From contig JADFHE010000024.1 in the NCBI GenBank assembly GCA_022567295.1, positions 1-41,486 of the forward strand: a DNA stretch of 41,486 bases, given 5' to 3'. A model generated the notes under the pieces. It worked only from the letters and a program-made list of their open reading frames with translations. It made no database searches and was not told the DNA's origin. The translations under genes were made by a program, and so were the position numbers. The DNA comes from Pseudomonadota bacterium. GTDB taxonomy: Bacteria; Pseudomonadota; Gammaproteobacteria; Steroidobacterales; Woeseiaceae. This document shows, piece by piece, positions 18,401 through 26,573 of the stretch. How positions within the stretch are numbered: position 1 is the stretch's first letter; each line of letters opens with the position of its first letter.

Positions 18401-18869
18401 CTGCGACGAGCGAGTGCGTGAAGTCTTCACGCGGCAACTGCTGGCCGCACATCAGCGACAAAGAGCGAGCGGCAACATAGCCAAGTGGCGGCAGCCGTTG
18501 CGGCAATACTCCGACAGTTGCGATGATGATGCCACTTGCCATGTCAGGCAATGCGGCGAGAACGCTCAGTCGCTGGGAGATGATGTCCTGGTGCGGCGAG
18601 AAACTGTCCCACGGCAACGTTTCCCACTCGACAAAATGCTTGACCGGAATCCGGTTGCCAGTGAAGAAACCGATTTCAGCCTCAAGTTGATCTGCGTGTC
18701 GTGGATCCTCGGCCAGAAGCAACACGGGTCGCGCTCTATCGGCGGTCAGGCACTGTGCCAGTTCGGCGGCCGCCAGCGCGCAGCTGGCGCCGACCAGACG
18801 TCCCCAGGCAGCGTCGTTGCCGGGTGGCGGAATTTTCGGATTACCGGGTATGAGTATTGACTGGGTCAA
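15402..18869 (-). CDS. mfd: Transcription-repair coupling factor Mfd
   Basis: A 1155-residue DNA translocase (E. coli 1148) that removes stalled RNA polymerase and recruits UvrA. The N-terminal UvrB-like domains include LPWDSFSPHQDIISQRLSVL. A CarD-like RNA polymerase interaction domain (GSPVVHAEYGVGRYLG) and helicase motifs GDVGFGKTEVALRA, IDEEHRFGV and QLRGRVGRS follow, then the TRCF C-terminal domain. The frame is open to 18956, but that extension is encoded by the stem of an intrinsic terminator, so I place the start at the TTG at 18869 (MTQSILIPG...). The TTG has no clear ribosome-binding site and the exact start is uncertain. Confidence 0.95.
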   Translation of the reverse strand: MTQSILIPGNPKIPPPGNDAAWGRLVGASCALAAAELAQCLTADRARPVLLLAEDPRHADQLEAEIGFFTGNRIPVKHFVEWETLPWDSFSPHQDIISQRLSVLAALPDMASGIIIATVGVLPQRLPPLGYVAARSLSLMCGQQLPREDFTHSLVAAGYLRVPQVSEHGEFAVRGSLIDIYPMGTDAPVRIDFFDDDIESLRYFSAENQISDEKVDAIRILPAREVPLDADAIAAFRHNYRERFAGQPGKSRVYRDVSDGIAHGGIEYYLPLFFDSTASLLDYLPKNCIVLKPESLDSLLQQFVVETQERFAMCSLDPERPVLTAEETFVMPERIASQLAEFSCIRYSAQSLAGNAVNHDTRLPPAMKIEARYDDAADALLQFLRTFNGRVLFSADSPGRREQLHELLSGRGLDLTRVDGWQHFRNDSHRIGVAIAPLENGVLLPGAKIAIVSEQQLFGERNSMRQRRRKNDRDPETIIRQLNDLDEGSPVVHAEYGVGRYLGLITLETGGIRAEFLHLEYADSDKLYVPVHALDLISRYTGASPDKAPLHRLGSNQWQKARKRAIKKIRDVAAELLDIYARRAARPGHRFRWPESEYRSFESGFPFELTTDQAQTIDDVLEDLESDQPMDRIVCGDVGFGKTEVALRASFAAVYGGKQVAILVPTTLLAQQHGQTFRDRFADWPVRVEVLSRFQTANQVKDIVRGLQSGNVDVVIGTHRLLGHTSDFRDIGLVIIDEEHRFGVRHKEMIKSLRSNIDVLTLTATPIPRTLNMALGGLREMSLITTPPAERLAVKTFVFEWNDVVIREACLREIKRGGQVYFIHNRVDDIGHMEQQLQKLVPEANIRIGHGQMRERVLEQVMLDFYRRRFNVLLCTTIVESGLDVPTANTIIINRADRFGLAQLHQLRGRVGRSHHRAYAYLVAPPKAVMTADAVKRLEAIDSLDDLGSGFTLAAHDLEIRGAGELLGDTQSGQIQEIGFSLYTELLGRAVESLRAGKEPDLEEPLNTGVDINLHIAALLPDDYVPDVHLRLMLYKRISAAVDIEELRELQVELIDRFGLLPEATKNLLRIAAIKKSAAALGIEKIDATAAGGALVFAAESHIDPVALVQLVQNDSRRYRLQGSHRLQFTDDLDDLESRFRAIENLMQRLTVQNS

Positions 18870-18921
18870 AGCAGTATTTTGGTCGGACAGCGTCTGCGGG
18901 ACGCGATTATTACACAGACAC

Positions 18922-18952
18922 AAAAAAGCCCGGGTCGTTTCGGACCCGGGCT
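18922..18952 (-). terminator. Rho-independent terminator behind the small secreted protein gene
   Basis: A perfect 10-base-pair stem, AGCCCGGGTC (18927-18936) with GACCCGGGCT (18943-18952), encloses a 6-base loop. Read on the minus strand it is followed by six T residues (complement of 18922-18927). It lies 17 bases after the stop codon of the 91-residue gene and 53 bases before the mfd start. It therefore ends the upstream transcript, and mfd needs its own promoter within about 50-60 bases or depends on read-through. Confidence 0.92.
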
Positions 18953-18969
18953 GCATAGTTCGGAAAAGA

Positions 18970-19245
18970 CTAGCGCTTCAAGACAGCATGAATCACCTTG
19001 TCGTACTCGAAAAATACGACGAAGTTCGAGTACTCCCAACGCGTGATCGGCGGTTCACCCACTGGCGCCTTAACCGCTACCGGGCTGCCGTATATGGATT
19101 CAACGCTGACCTGCGTCATTCCACGAGTCGGTCGTCCGTTATCCGACATTGCCGCCGCGCCGCCTGTATCGACGGACTGAGCATTTGCCATCGCACCGCA
19201 GGCGAACAGCAATGCGATTGCGGACAGGATTCGCAGCTTGATCAT
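18970..19245 (-). CDS. Small secreted protein, BamE/SmpA-like repeat pattern
   Basis: A 91-residue protein with a clear signal peptide (hydrophobic residues 4-20, likely cleavage after ANA at 22). The mature part reads RGMTQVSVESIYGSP...PVGEPPITRWEYSNFVVFFEYDKVIHAV. The G-M-t-x-x-x-V-x-x-x-x-G-x-P pattern followed by W-x-Y-x-x-F is like the helix-strand unit of the SmpA/OmlA/BamE fold. I know no function for this family. The start at 19245 is fixed by AGGAG eight bases upstream and by the signal peptide; codons further upstream are not needed. No lipobox cysteine is seen, so it is probably soluble in the periplasm. Confidence 0.75.
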   Translation of the reverse strand: MIKLRILSAIALLFACGAMANAQSVDTGGAAAMSDNGRPTRGMTQVSVESIYGSPVAVKAPVGEPPITRWEYSNFVVFFEYDKVIHAVLKR

Positions 19246-19253
19246 TGGTACTA

Positions 19254-19258
19254 CTCCT
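19254..19258 (-). promoter_or_regulatory. Ribosome-binding site fixing the start of the 91-residue secreted protein
   Basis: AGGAG on the minus strand (CTCCT on plus), eight bases before the ATG at 19245. It supports this start over an in-frame codon 24 residues further upstream. Confidence 0.75.
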
Positions 19259-19347
19259 ATTCGTGGTTCTTGAACTATATCACTGGTCACTGCACTTCCC
19301 CATGCGAACTGCGTCACAAGTCGTTGAATGTGGTTTAATGCGAGCCG

Positions 19348-20592
19348 ATGCTAATCCCTGTCGAACTCTTCGTCGGGCTGCGCTATCTGCGAGCCAAACG
19401 GCGCACACGATTCGTGTCTTTTATCACGCTGATTTCCCTACTCGGGATATCGCTGGGTGTGGCTGCCCTCATCGTTATTCTGTCCGTCATGAACGGCTTC
19501 GAAGGCGAACTTCGCAGTCGGTTGTTGAGCATGTCGGCACATGGTTCGGTGGCGGCCAGCGACGGCACGACAGAACAGTGGGAAGCGCTGCTCCAAAAGG
19601 TCAGTGACGAACCCGGTGTAATGGCGGCTGCCCCGTTTATTCAGATGGAGGGCATGATTCAGTCGGGCAGGAATCTCGTTGCGGTGCTCGTACACGGAGT
19701 GGAACCACGTTATGAGCACGGGCTATCCGGCGACAGAATTAACATGGTGGAAGGCAGCCTTGATGTCCTGCAGCCCGGTGAACGCAGCATAATACTCGGT
19801 CGAATTCTCGCCTACGATATCGGTGCCCGGATCGGTGACAGTGTGGTGTTGCTGGTGCCTATACCCGTTGGCGACGGTACGTTACAACCGGTGCTGGAAC
19901 GATTTGTTACGCGCGGCATATTCGAGGCGGGTTTGCAGGATCATGACGGGGTGCTCGCGCTAGTGCATGCCGATGATGTGGCCGCAATACTGGGCCTCGG
20001 GTCGGCGGTCAACTCAGTTCGCTTCAGAGCCGATGACGTGTTGGCGGCACCCGCTATCGCCCGCGCACTACAAGCGAAGCTGGGAGACGGCTACACGACC
20101 AGTGACTGGACAATCGAGAACAGCAGCTACTTTCGGGCGATTCGACTCGAGAAGATGATGATGTCATTGATCTTGTCCCTGATCATCGGTGTCGCTGCTT
20201 TTAATATTGTTGCCAGCCTGGTGATGGTTGTAACCGACAAGACGACGGATATTGCGGTGTTGCGTACCCTGGGTATGAGCCCGCAAGGTGTTGTCAAAGT
20301 GTTTTTTGTCCAGGGCGCCATTATCGGCTGGGCCGGCGTTGCAATTGGCGTAGGATTGGGCGTCTTGCTCGCCGTTTATGTTCCTGTTCTAGTGCCGATA
20401 CTGGAGCAATTGTTCGGCTTTCAGATCATGCCGGGCGATGTTTACTATGTTACGGCCATACCATCCGAACTGGAGGCCCAGGACGTACTGGTGATTGCCA
20501 TTTCAGCTTTCGTCCTGACGTCGCTGGCTACCCTATATCCTGCGAGACGAGCGGCGCTGGTGAATCCGGCTGCGGCACTGCGCTATGAGTAG
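19348..20592 (+). CDS. lolC: Lipoprotein-releasing ABC transporter permease LolC
   Basis: A 414-residue inner-membrane subunit of the LolCDE complex, which extracts outer-membrane lipoproteins from the inner membrane and passes them to LolA. The N-terminal span (about 25-48, LGISLGVAALIVILSVMNGFEGELRSRLL) is typical, followed by a large periplasmic MacB-like domain (to about 265) and three C-terminal spans in the FtsX fold. The following gene is a paralogue. Calling this one LolC and the next LolE rests on gene order only. It is divergent from the small secreted protein gene. Confidence 0.9.
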   Translation: MLIPVELFVGLRYLRAKRRTRFVSFITLISLLGISLGVAALIVILSVMNGFEGELRSRLLSMSAHGSVAASDGTTEQWEALLQKVSDEPGVMAAAPFIQMEGMIQSGRNLVAVLVHGVEPRYEHGLSGDRINMVEGSLDVLQPGERSIILGRILAYDIGARIGDSVVLLVPIPVGDGTLQPVLERFVTRGIFEAGLQDHDGVLALVHADDVAAILGLGSAVNSVRFRADDVLAAPAIARALQAKLGDGYTTSDWTIENSSYFRAIRLEKMMMSLILSLIIGVAAFNIVASLVMVVTDKTTDIAVLRTLGMSPQGVVKVFFVQGAIIGWAGVAIGVGLGVLLAVYVPVLVPILEQLFGFQIMPGDVYYVTAIPSELEAQDVLVIAISAFVLTSLATLYPARRAALVNPAAALRYE

Positions 20593-20595
20593 GCG

Positions 20596-21846
20596 ATGAC
20601 GGGCAGTCGTTTCGAATACTGGATTGGCATTCGCTACGTGCGTTCCCGAAGCGGCAACAGTTTTGTCTCGCTTATTTCCGCCATATCGATGTTGGGTATT
20701 GCAATCGCAGTGATGGTGCTGATCGTCGTGATGTCGGTCGTGAACGGATTTGAACGAGAACTCAAAGACCGGCTGCTGGCCATGACGGCGCATGCCAGCA
20801 TCGAGGGTGTCGAAGGAGAGTTGACGAGTTCTGCCAGGTTGATCGATACGGCGCTCAAGAATCCGCGCGTTCGGGCCGTGGCGCCCTACGTCGAAGGCAA
20901 GGCACTGCTCGTGTTCGAAAAACAACTCAGCGGTGTTGAATTGCGTGGCATCGATCCGCGCCAGGAGGACACGGTATCCGGCATTGGTGGCGTCATGCAG
21001 CAGGGGACGCTGGGCGATCTTGGCGGTGGCGAGTTCAATATTGTTCTAGGTGTCGAGCTGGCAGACACATTACAGGCACGGATTGGTGACAAAGTGACGG
21101 TAACGCTGGCACAGGGCGTGGTGACGCCGGCCGGTGTGCTGCCGAGGACTAAACGATTTACCGTAAGCGGTATCTATCGCGTCGGGATGTATGAGTTTGA
21201 TCGACGCCTCGCATTCATCAATATCAATGATGCACAGAAGTTGTATAGAAAACGCGATACCGTGACCGGCGTGCGGCTGGCCGTTACCGAGATCTACGCG
21301 GCAGCGGCGATTGTCCGCGAAGTAGCGATTGAAAACGGCGAAGCAGTATTGGTCAGCGACTGGACTCGTCGCCACGTCAACTTTTTTCGCTCGATTCAGA
21401 TCACCAAATCGATCCTGTTCGTCATCCTGATGATGGTCATCGCGGTCGCTGCGTTTAATATCGTTTCGACGTTAGTCATGGTTGTGAAAGACAAGCAGGC
21501 CGATATTGCGATCTTGCGGACCATGGGTGCACGTCCCATGAGTATCCTCAGGATATTCGTAACCCAGGGCAGTATTATCGGGATTGTCGGCACGTTTACG
21601 GGCGTCGGCCTGGGCATGCTGCTGGCTCTGAATCTTGAATCCATCATTGGTTTCTTCGAGTCGGCGTTCGGCATCAAATTTCTTGCAGCCGACGTTTATT
21701 TCATCAGCGACCTGCCATCGGAACTGCAATACGGTGATGTGGCATTGATCGCCGTCATTGCACTGGCGCTAGCGCTGATATCCACTATTTACCCGGCCTG
21801 GGTTGCTGCGAAGACGGCGCCGGCGGAGGCCTTACGATATGACTGA
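20596..21846 (+). CDS. lolE: Lipoprotein-releasing ABC transporter permease LolE
   Basis: A 416-residue paralogue of the preceding gene with the same layout: first span within MLGIAIAVMVLIVVMSVVNGFERELKDRLLAMTAHASI, periplasmic domain, and three C-terminal spans beginning SILFVILMMVIAVAAFNIVSTLVMVV. It would form the LolC-LolE heterodimer. The order C-E-D differs from E. coli C-D-E. It starts three bases after the upstream stop and overlaps lolD by 8 bases, so the three genes are almost certainly one transcript. Confidence 0.9.
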   Translation: MTGSRFEYWIGIRYVRSRSGNSFVSLISAISMLGIAIAVMVLIVVMSVVNGFERELKDRLLAMTAHASIEGVEGELTSSARLIDTALKNPRVRAVAPYVEGKALLVFEKQLSGVELRGIDPRQEDTVSGIGGVMQQGTLGDLGGGEFNIVLGVELADTLQARIGDKVTVTLAQGVVTPAGVLPRTKRFTVSGIYRVGMYEFDRRLAFININDAQKLYRKRDTVTGVRLAVTEIYAAAAIVREVAIENGEAVLVSDWTRRHVNFFRSIQITKSILFVILMMVIAVAAFNIVSTLVMVVKDKQADIAILRTMGARPMSILRIFVTQGSIIGIVGTFTGVGLGMLLALNLESIIGFFESAFGIKFLAADVYFISDLPSELQYGDVALIAVIALALALISTIYPAWVAAKTAPAEALRYD

Positions 21847-22522
21847 ACCGGTTCTTGACTGTCGCGGCGTCGTGCGTCGTTTTTACGAAGGCACGTCGAC
21901 GCTCGAAGTCTTGCATGGCATCGATTTCACAGTGCGGCCGGCCGAGCGAGTCGCAATTGTCGGTGTGTCAGGGTCCGGGAAGACGACGTTGTTGCAAATC
22001 ATGGGTGGACTCGATGATCCCGATGAAGGTGAAGTCTTCATCAATGGCCAATCGATGCGTGACATGGATGAGGCAGCGAAGAGCAAGCTGCGAAATCGCA
22101 ACATCGGATTTGTCTACCAGTTTCATCACCTGCTGCCTGAGTTCACTGCCGAGGAAAACGTGGCGATGCCGTTGATGATCCGGCGCGAACCCCGGGCGAC
22201 CGCCATCGAACAGGCACGCGAGCTGCTCGGTCGAGTTGGGCTGGGCGAGCGTCTGCATCATAAGCCGGGGGAATTGTCAGGGGGCGAACGGCAGCGTGCA
22301 GCGGTGGCCCGTGCATTGATTACGCGTCCGCAACTCGTGTTGGCCGATGAGCCAACCGGCAATCTTGACTCAGGGAACGGTGCGCATGTGCTGAACCTGA
22401 TGCTGGAGCTGAATAAGGAGTTTAAGACCAGTCTGGTCATCGTAACTCACGATCACTCGATCGCAGCACGCATGGATCGCGTCCTCACGCTAACCGATGG
22501 GACGTTGAATTCGTCGGATTAG
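21839..22522 (+). CDS. lolD: Lipoprotein-releasing ABC transporter ATPase LolD
   Basis: A 227-residue ATPase of the MacB/LolD group that powers lipoprotein extraction. Walker A GVSGSGKTTLLQ is at about residues 40-51, then the LolD-like FVYQFHHLLPEFTAEENVAMP Q-loop segment, the signature LSGGERQRAAVARAL and Walker B LVLADEPTGNLD. I chose the ATG at 21839 (MTEPVLDCRGV), overlapping lolE. The 3' end overlaps the convergent DUF2062 gene by four bases. Confidence 0.95.
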   Translation: MTEPVLDCRGVVRRFYEGTSTLEVLHGIDFTVRPAERVAIVGVSGSGKTTLLQIMGGLDDPDEGEVFINGQSMRDMDEAAKSKLRNRNIGFVYQFHHLLPEFTAEENVAMPLMIRREPRATAIEQARELLGRVGLGERLHHKPGELSGGERQRAAVARALITRPQLVLADEPTGNLDSGNGAHVLNLMLELNKEFKTSLVIVTHDHSIAARMDRVLTLTDGTLNSSD

Positions 22523-23046
22523 GGCTGCCGGTTGTGACGTCTGTTCCGTTTGCGCGTCTTGTAATCGACGATTGATGAGCGCCAAAAGAAGTCCAACGTG
22601 ACGTATCCCACAACGGCAGCGGCAGTGCCCATCATGACGCAACCGAGCAACATGGGTTGCCATATTGTCATAAAGGTGTGAGTTACCCAGTCCAGAGACA
22701 GGGCAAAGGAAACGTCGCGAACCGGAGTATCGAGGACCGCACGGCCCAGTTGATAGGCGGCCGGATACATCACAAATATTGTCAGCGGATTGGAGACCCA
22801 GGTCGCCAGGGCGGCCACCGGAATGTTGATCTTGAAAGCCAGCGCAAGCAGCGCGCCCGTCAATGTGTGCCCCGGAAATGGCATGAACGCTATGAAAAGA
22901 CCCATCGCAAACGCAGGCACGACCGTTTGTCGCCGAATACCCCATAAGCGATGATCGTGCAGCAAATGCCGGAACGGCGTCATGAACCATTGTTCGCTGA
23001 GGTGGTGGCGTTTGAACGCGAATTTCCTGAAAAAGCGCCTTGGCAT
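22519..23046 (-). CDS. DUF2062 membrane protein
   Basis: A 175-residue membrane protein matching the DUF2062 family. A basic start (MPRRFFRKFAFKRHHLSEQ) is followed by the conserved core FAMGLFIAFMPFPGHTLTGALLALAFKINIPVAALATWVSNPLTI, then a further span (about 130-155) and a short cytoplasmic tail. The role of the family is unknown. The start at 23046 matches the family; the frame is open further upstream without coding character. The gene is convergent with lolD and divergent from comEC with a 48-base gap. Confidence 0.85.
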   Translation of the reverse strand: MPRRFFRKFAFKRHHLSEQWFMTPFRHLLHDHRLWGIRRQTVVPAFAMGLFIAFMPFPGHTLTGALLALAFKINIPVAALATWVSNPLTIFVMYPAAYQLGRAVLDTPVRDVSFALSLDWVTHTFMTIWQPMLLGCVMMGTAAAVVGYVTLDFFWRSSIVDYKTRKRNRRHNRQP

Positions 23047-23094
23047 CGAGGTGCGGTCCGGTTTTGATGGGTTGTGCCGACAATTGCGACAACG

Positions 23095-25380
23095 ATGATT
23101 CGAGCGTCCCTGCTGGTGCTGGCAGGAGGCATCGCGGCGCAGCATAGCAGGGTTCCGTTAGGCTCGGACCTGTGCAAGTTGCTTTTTGTTGCAGTCCTCG
23201 TGATGTTTTTCAAGCGACGTAGCCGCTGGTTGGCGCTGCTGCTGCTGGGTTTCTTGCTGTTCACCCAGGCTGGGGCCGAAATCGTTGCTGCCCGGCTGGA
23301 CTCACAGTTTGCCGGCGACAGCATGCTGACGCGAGTCCGGGTTGTTGACTTTCCCAGGGCGACCGGTTCATCGGTCACGATGCTAATTGAACCCCTTGAT
23401 GATGCGCGGCTACCGCCACGCTCCAGAGTCACGTGGTTCGAGCCACCACAGATGCCGGTTATTGGTGACATCTGGGAATTCGAAGTACGCCTGCGACGGC
23501 CGCACGGCAGCATCAATCCCGGTGTATTCAATCTCGAAAACTGGATGTTTCGTCAAAAACTGCACGCGAGCGGCTACATCGTTGCTGGAAAACGCAATCG
23601 TTTGCTCGAGTCCGGACGGTTGTCACCTGTCGGTATTGCACGACGAGACTTTGTTGATCTCGCGCAAACGGTCGGCGGCGAATCGGCAGCGGTGCTCGCA
23701 GCGATCGGTGTTGGGGCACGACACCTGATTTCACGTGAGCAATGGGAGCGCTATGCGAAGACGGGCACCAGCCACCTGATGGCGATCTCGGGGCTGCACA
23801 TAGGTCTGGCCGCGGCGGGCGCGTTTTCTATCATCGCGCTGGTGTCGGGAGGACTGAGGTTACGCGGCAATCATCTGGATCGCGCGATCGCCGGGGCGGC
23901 TGCAATAGCTGCTGGTTACGCCATTGTTTCGGGCTTCGCTGTTCCATCACAGCGAGCAACAATCATGCTCGGATTGTTCGCAGTGGCATTTCGATGGCGG
24001 CGTCGTCCAGACTCAGCGCGGATTGTTGCACTGGTGGCACTCCTCGTATTTGTGATGGATCCCGTGTCTTCGATGACGCCAGGATTCAGCCTTTCTTTTG
24101 GTGCTGTCGCTGTATTGTTGTGGTTTGCGCGCAGCTACCGGCGTCCTGTCAGCGGGGCGTATTATCTGGCGAAGACGGTCGCTGCTGTTGGTCAGCTGAT
24201 TGCAATGCAGTGCGTGCTCCTGCTTGGCCTCATGCCGCTGACGATAGCTATTTTTCAGCGTGTTGCGCTCGTTGCGCCGGCCGTAAACTTTGTCACTGTG
24301 CCGATCTTCAGTGTGTTTATCGTACCGCTCACGCTGCTGGGCATGGTATTGCACTCAGTCTGGGAATCGGCGGGTCGCGTCTTGTTGCGACTGTCTGCAG
24401 CCAGTATCACCGGGATCGAGCACGTCATCGCGGCATTCGCGCGCCTGCCGCTGGCTGACATTTCCATCGCCGGCGCCGGTATCAGCTGGTGTGTTGTCTT
24501 GCTGCCGGTGTTGTGGGTGGTCCTGCCGCGAGGTTGGCCGGGTCGTTGGATCGCGGCCCTCGGTGTCTTTGCACTTCTGCTACACGAACCGCGGACGCCT
24601 CCGCAATCGTGTTTCGATATGGTTGTGCTGGATGTCGGCCAGGGTCTGGCCGTGGTGGTGCAAAGCAAGCATCGCACCCTCGTATTCGACACGGGTGCGT
24701 CGTACCGGAGTGGAGGGAGCGCTGTCGAACACGTGGTCTGGCCCTTCCTGAGACACAAGGGCATCAGTGTTATTGACTGGCTGGTTGTCTCACATGGCGA
24801 CAATGACCATGCCGGCGGAGCGACGGCGCTCGCCAGGCGCCTCGAGATCAGTCAGACCTATGTCGGTGAACCACTGCCGAACTTTGAGTTGAGTGAAGTC
24901 GAATGCGCTGCTGGCCACAGCTGGCATGCCGATGGAATCGACTTTCGATTCCTGTACCCCGAATCCGGTAGCCGACGGTCGGGAAACAATGCATCGTGCG
25001 TACTGTCTGTTAGCGCTGGCCGGTATCGTGTGTTGCTGACCGGGGATATTGAAGTTCAGGCAGAGCAAGAACTTCTGGCACGGTTGGGGCTCGAGTCGGC
25101 CAGTGTTGTGCTGATTCCACACCACGGTAGTCTGACCTCATCGAGCACACGCTTCGTCAACCGCCTGAGACCCGACCTCGCAATAGCGTCAGCCGGTTTC
25201 GGCAATCAATGGGGCTTCCCGAAAGAGCGCGTAACGAAGCGCTGGGAGAGCATAGGCGCAACGGTGCTGGATACGGCAACATCGGGTGCTATCAGCCTGC
25301 GCGTGTGCGCGAGAGACGGCATTACTCAACTGCGTGAAGAACGAGGGGTTCAGCAGAGATTCTGGCATGACCCCGCGTAA
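23095..25380 (+). CDS. comEC: DNA internalisation competence protein ComEC/Rec2
   Basis: A 761-residue inner-membrane channel protein for uptake of single-stranded transforming DNA. Layout: N-terminal spans, a DUF4131 region (about 25-160), the Competence domain with about eight spans (about 200-480; GTSHLMAISGLHIGLAA is diagnostic), and a C-terminal metallo-beta-lactamase-like domain (about 500-740) with VVSHGDNDHAGG and IPHHGSLTSSS. Its metal-binding motifs are intact. An alternative GTG start lies at 23074. In Pseudomonas this gene also precedes exbB-exbD-msbA-lpxK-kdsB. Confidence 0.94.
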   Translation: MIRASLLVLAGGIAAQHSRVPLGSDLCKLLFVAVLVMFFKRRSRWLALLLLGFLLFTQAGAEIVAARLDSQFAGDSMLTRVRVVDFPRATGSSVTMLIEPLDDARLPPRSRVTWFEPPQMPVIGDIWEFEVRLRRPHGSINPGVFNLENWMFRQKLHASGYIVAGKRNRLLESGRLSPVGIARRDFVDLAQTVGGESAAVLAAIGVGARHLISREQWERYAKTGTSHLMAISGLHIGLAAAGAFSIIALVSGGLRLRGNHLDRAIAGAAAIAAGYAIVSGFAVPSQRATIMLGLFAVAFRWRRRPDSARIVALVALLVFVMDPVSSMTPGFSLSFGAVAVLLWFARSYRRPVSGAYYLAKTVAAVGQLIAMQCVLLLGLMPLTIAIFQRVALVAPAVNFVTVPIFSVFIVPLTLLGMVLHSVWESAGRVLLRLSAASITGIEHVIAAFARLPLADISIAGAGISWCVVLLPVLWVVLPRGWPGRWIAALGVFALLLHEPRTPPQSCFDMVVLDVGQGLAVVVQSKHRTLVFDTGASYRSGGSAVEHVVWPFLRHKGISVIDWLVVSHGDNDHAGGATALARRLEISQTYVGEPLPNFELSEVECAAGHSWHADGIDFRFLYPESGSRRSGNNASCVLSVSAGRYRVLLTGDIEVQAEQELLARLGLESASVVLIPHHGSLTSSSTRFVNRLRPDLAIASAGFGNQWGFPKERVTKRWESIGATVLDTATSGAISLRVCARDGITQLREERGVQQRFWHDPA

Positions 25381-25467
25381 CCCGGATGACGAAGAAACCA
25401 CGCCTTTCGGCAAGAATTTTCTGCGCTGTCACTGTATATTTCCTTTTTCCTCATCGTTCAGGTTCCT

Positions 25468-26088
25468 ATGGTTGAGATAGTTAAGTCCGGCGGCTGGCTG
25501 ATGTTGCCTATTATTCTGTGTGCGATTATCGCTATGGGTATCATTCTTGAACGATTCTGGACCTTGCAGCAGAAACGTGTCATCCCGGAAGACCTGACCA
25601 GCAAGGTCTGGGGTTGGGTCAGGAAAGACCAGCTCGATCAGAAGCAAATTCAGACGCTGCACCAGGGATCCCCGCTTGGACAAATACTGGCCGCTGGCCT
25701 GATTAACCGGGATCGGGATCGAGTCGTTCTGAAGGATGCGATCGAAGATACGGGACGCCACGTTGTGCACGAGCTTGAACGCTATCTTGAGACCCTGGGT
25801 ACTGTCGCTGCGATCACGCCGTTGCTCGGGCTGCTCGGTACCGTAATCGGCATGGTCAAGGTGTTTGCAGCGATAACGACACACGGCGTCGGCAATCCCA
25901 CGGTACTTGCCGGCGGGATCTCTGAAGCTTTGATCACGACGGCAGCAGGCCTGAGCGTCGCTATTCCGGCATTGATCGGTTATCGCTATTACCGTACCCG
26001 TATCGATACGCTGGTTGTCGATATGGAAAAGGAAGCCATCAAGCTGGTCGAAGCGTTGCATCGGCGCAGTGAAAAAGGGAACAAATGA
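25468..26088 (+). CDS. exbB: ExbB/TolQ-family proton channel
   Basis: A 206-residue MotA/TolQ/ExbB family protein. The first span is at about 10-28, with two further spans near residues 110-135 and 150-175. LGTVAAITPLLGLLGTVIGMVKVF and GGISEALITTAAGLSVAIPALIGY are the family signatures. With ExbD it would convert the proton gradient into energy for an outer-membrane or envelope process. The location before msbA is widespread, and a TonB gene is absent here, so its partner is unknown. TATATT at 25435-25440 might be a -10 box, but no -35 is clear. Confidence 0.92.
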   Translation: MVEIVKSGGWLMLPIILCAIIAMGIILERFWTLQQKRVIPEDLTSKVWGWVRKDQLDQKQIQTLHQGSPLGQILAAGLINRDRDRVVLKDAIEDTGRHVVHELERYLETLGTVAAITPLLGLLGTVIGMVKVFAAITTHGVGNPTVLAGGISEALITTAAGLSVAIPALIGYRYYRTRIDTLVVDMEKEAIKLVEALHRRSEKGNK

Positions 26089-26132
26089 GATTCGTAGAGG
26101 CGCCGCACCGTTGCGGCTGGAAAGGTTAGCGC

Positions 26133-26555
26133 ATGAAACTCAGCCTGCGGGTTCGGACGCCACCAGAGGTGAACCTGACATCATTGATTGATGTTGTTCT
26201 GTTATTGCTGGTGTTCTTCATGGTATCGACGAGCTTTGTGAAACAGTCACAGATCAACATCAGCCTGCCCCAGGCCGAGCGCTCTACTTTGGTCGAAGAG
26301 CGTCCTGAGCAGATCGACATTATGATCACTGAGACGGGTACGTTCCTTGTTAACGGCCGCGAACTCATCAACAATCGCCCGGAGACAATTCGTAATGCGC
26401 TGCAAAAAGTATCGGTCGGGAAAAACGATATGCCGCTGACCATCAGCGCCGATGCGAATGCCAGACATCAGCACGTCGTGACCGCTATGGACGTTGCCGG
26501 GCGCCTCGGATTTACGAAGATCAGTATTGCAACGGTCAATGACCCGGTCGAATAG
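26133..26555 (+). CDS. exbD: ExbD/TolR-family protein
   Basis: A 140-residue partner of ExbB. It has a short cytoplasmic start, PPEVNLTSLIDVVLLLLVFFMVSTSFV as the single span with the membrane aspartate (LIDVVLLLLVFF), and a periplasmic ExbD domain ending TKISIATV. It follows exbB by 44 bases. Its role beside msbA and lpxK is not known from sequence; involvement in envelope transport is plausible. Confidence 0.93.
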   Translation: MKLSLRVRTPPEVNLTSLIDVVLLLLVFFMVSTSFVKQSQINISLPQAERSTLVEERPEQIDIMITETGTFLVNGRELINNRPETIRNALQKVSVGKNDMPLTISADANARHQHVVTAMDVAGRLGFTKISIATVNDPVE

Positions 26556-26573
26556 CGAGGAAATCACGCCAAG

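Noticed and set aside
19348..21846. Recent duplication of a lol permease
   Set aside because: The two permeases are diverged throughout and correspond to the standard LolC and LolE pair.
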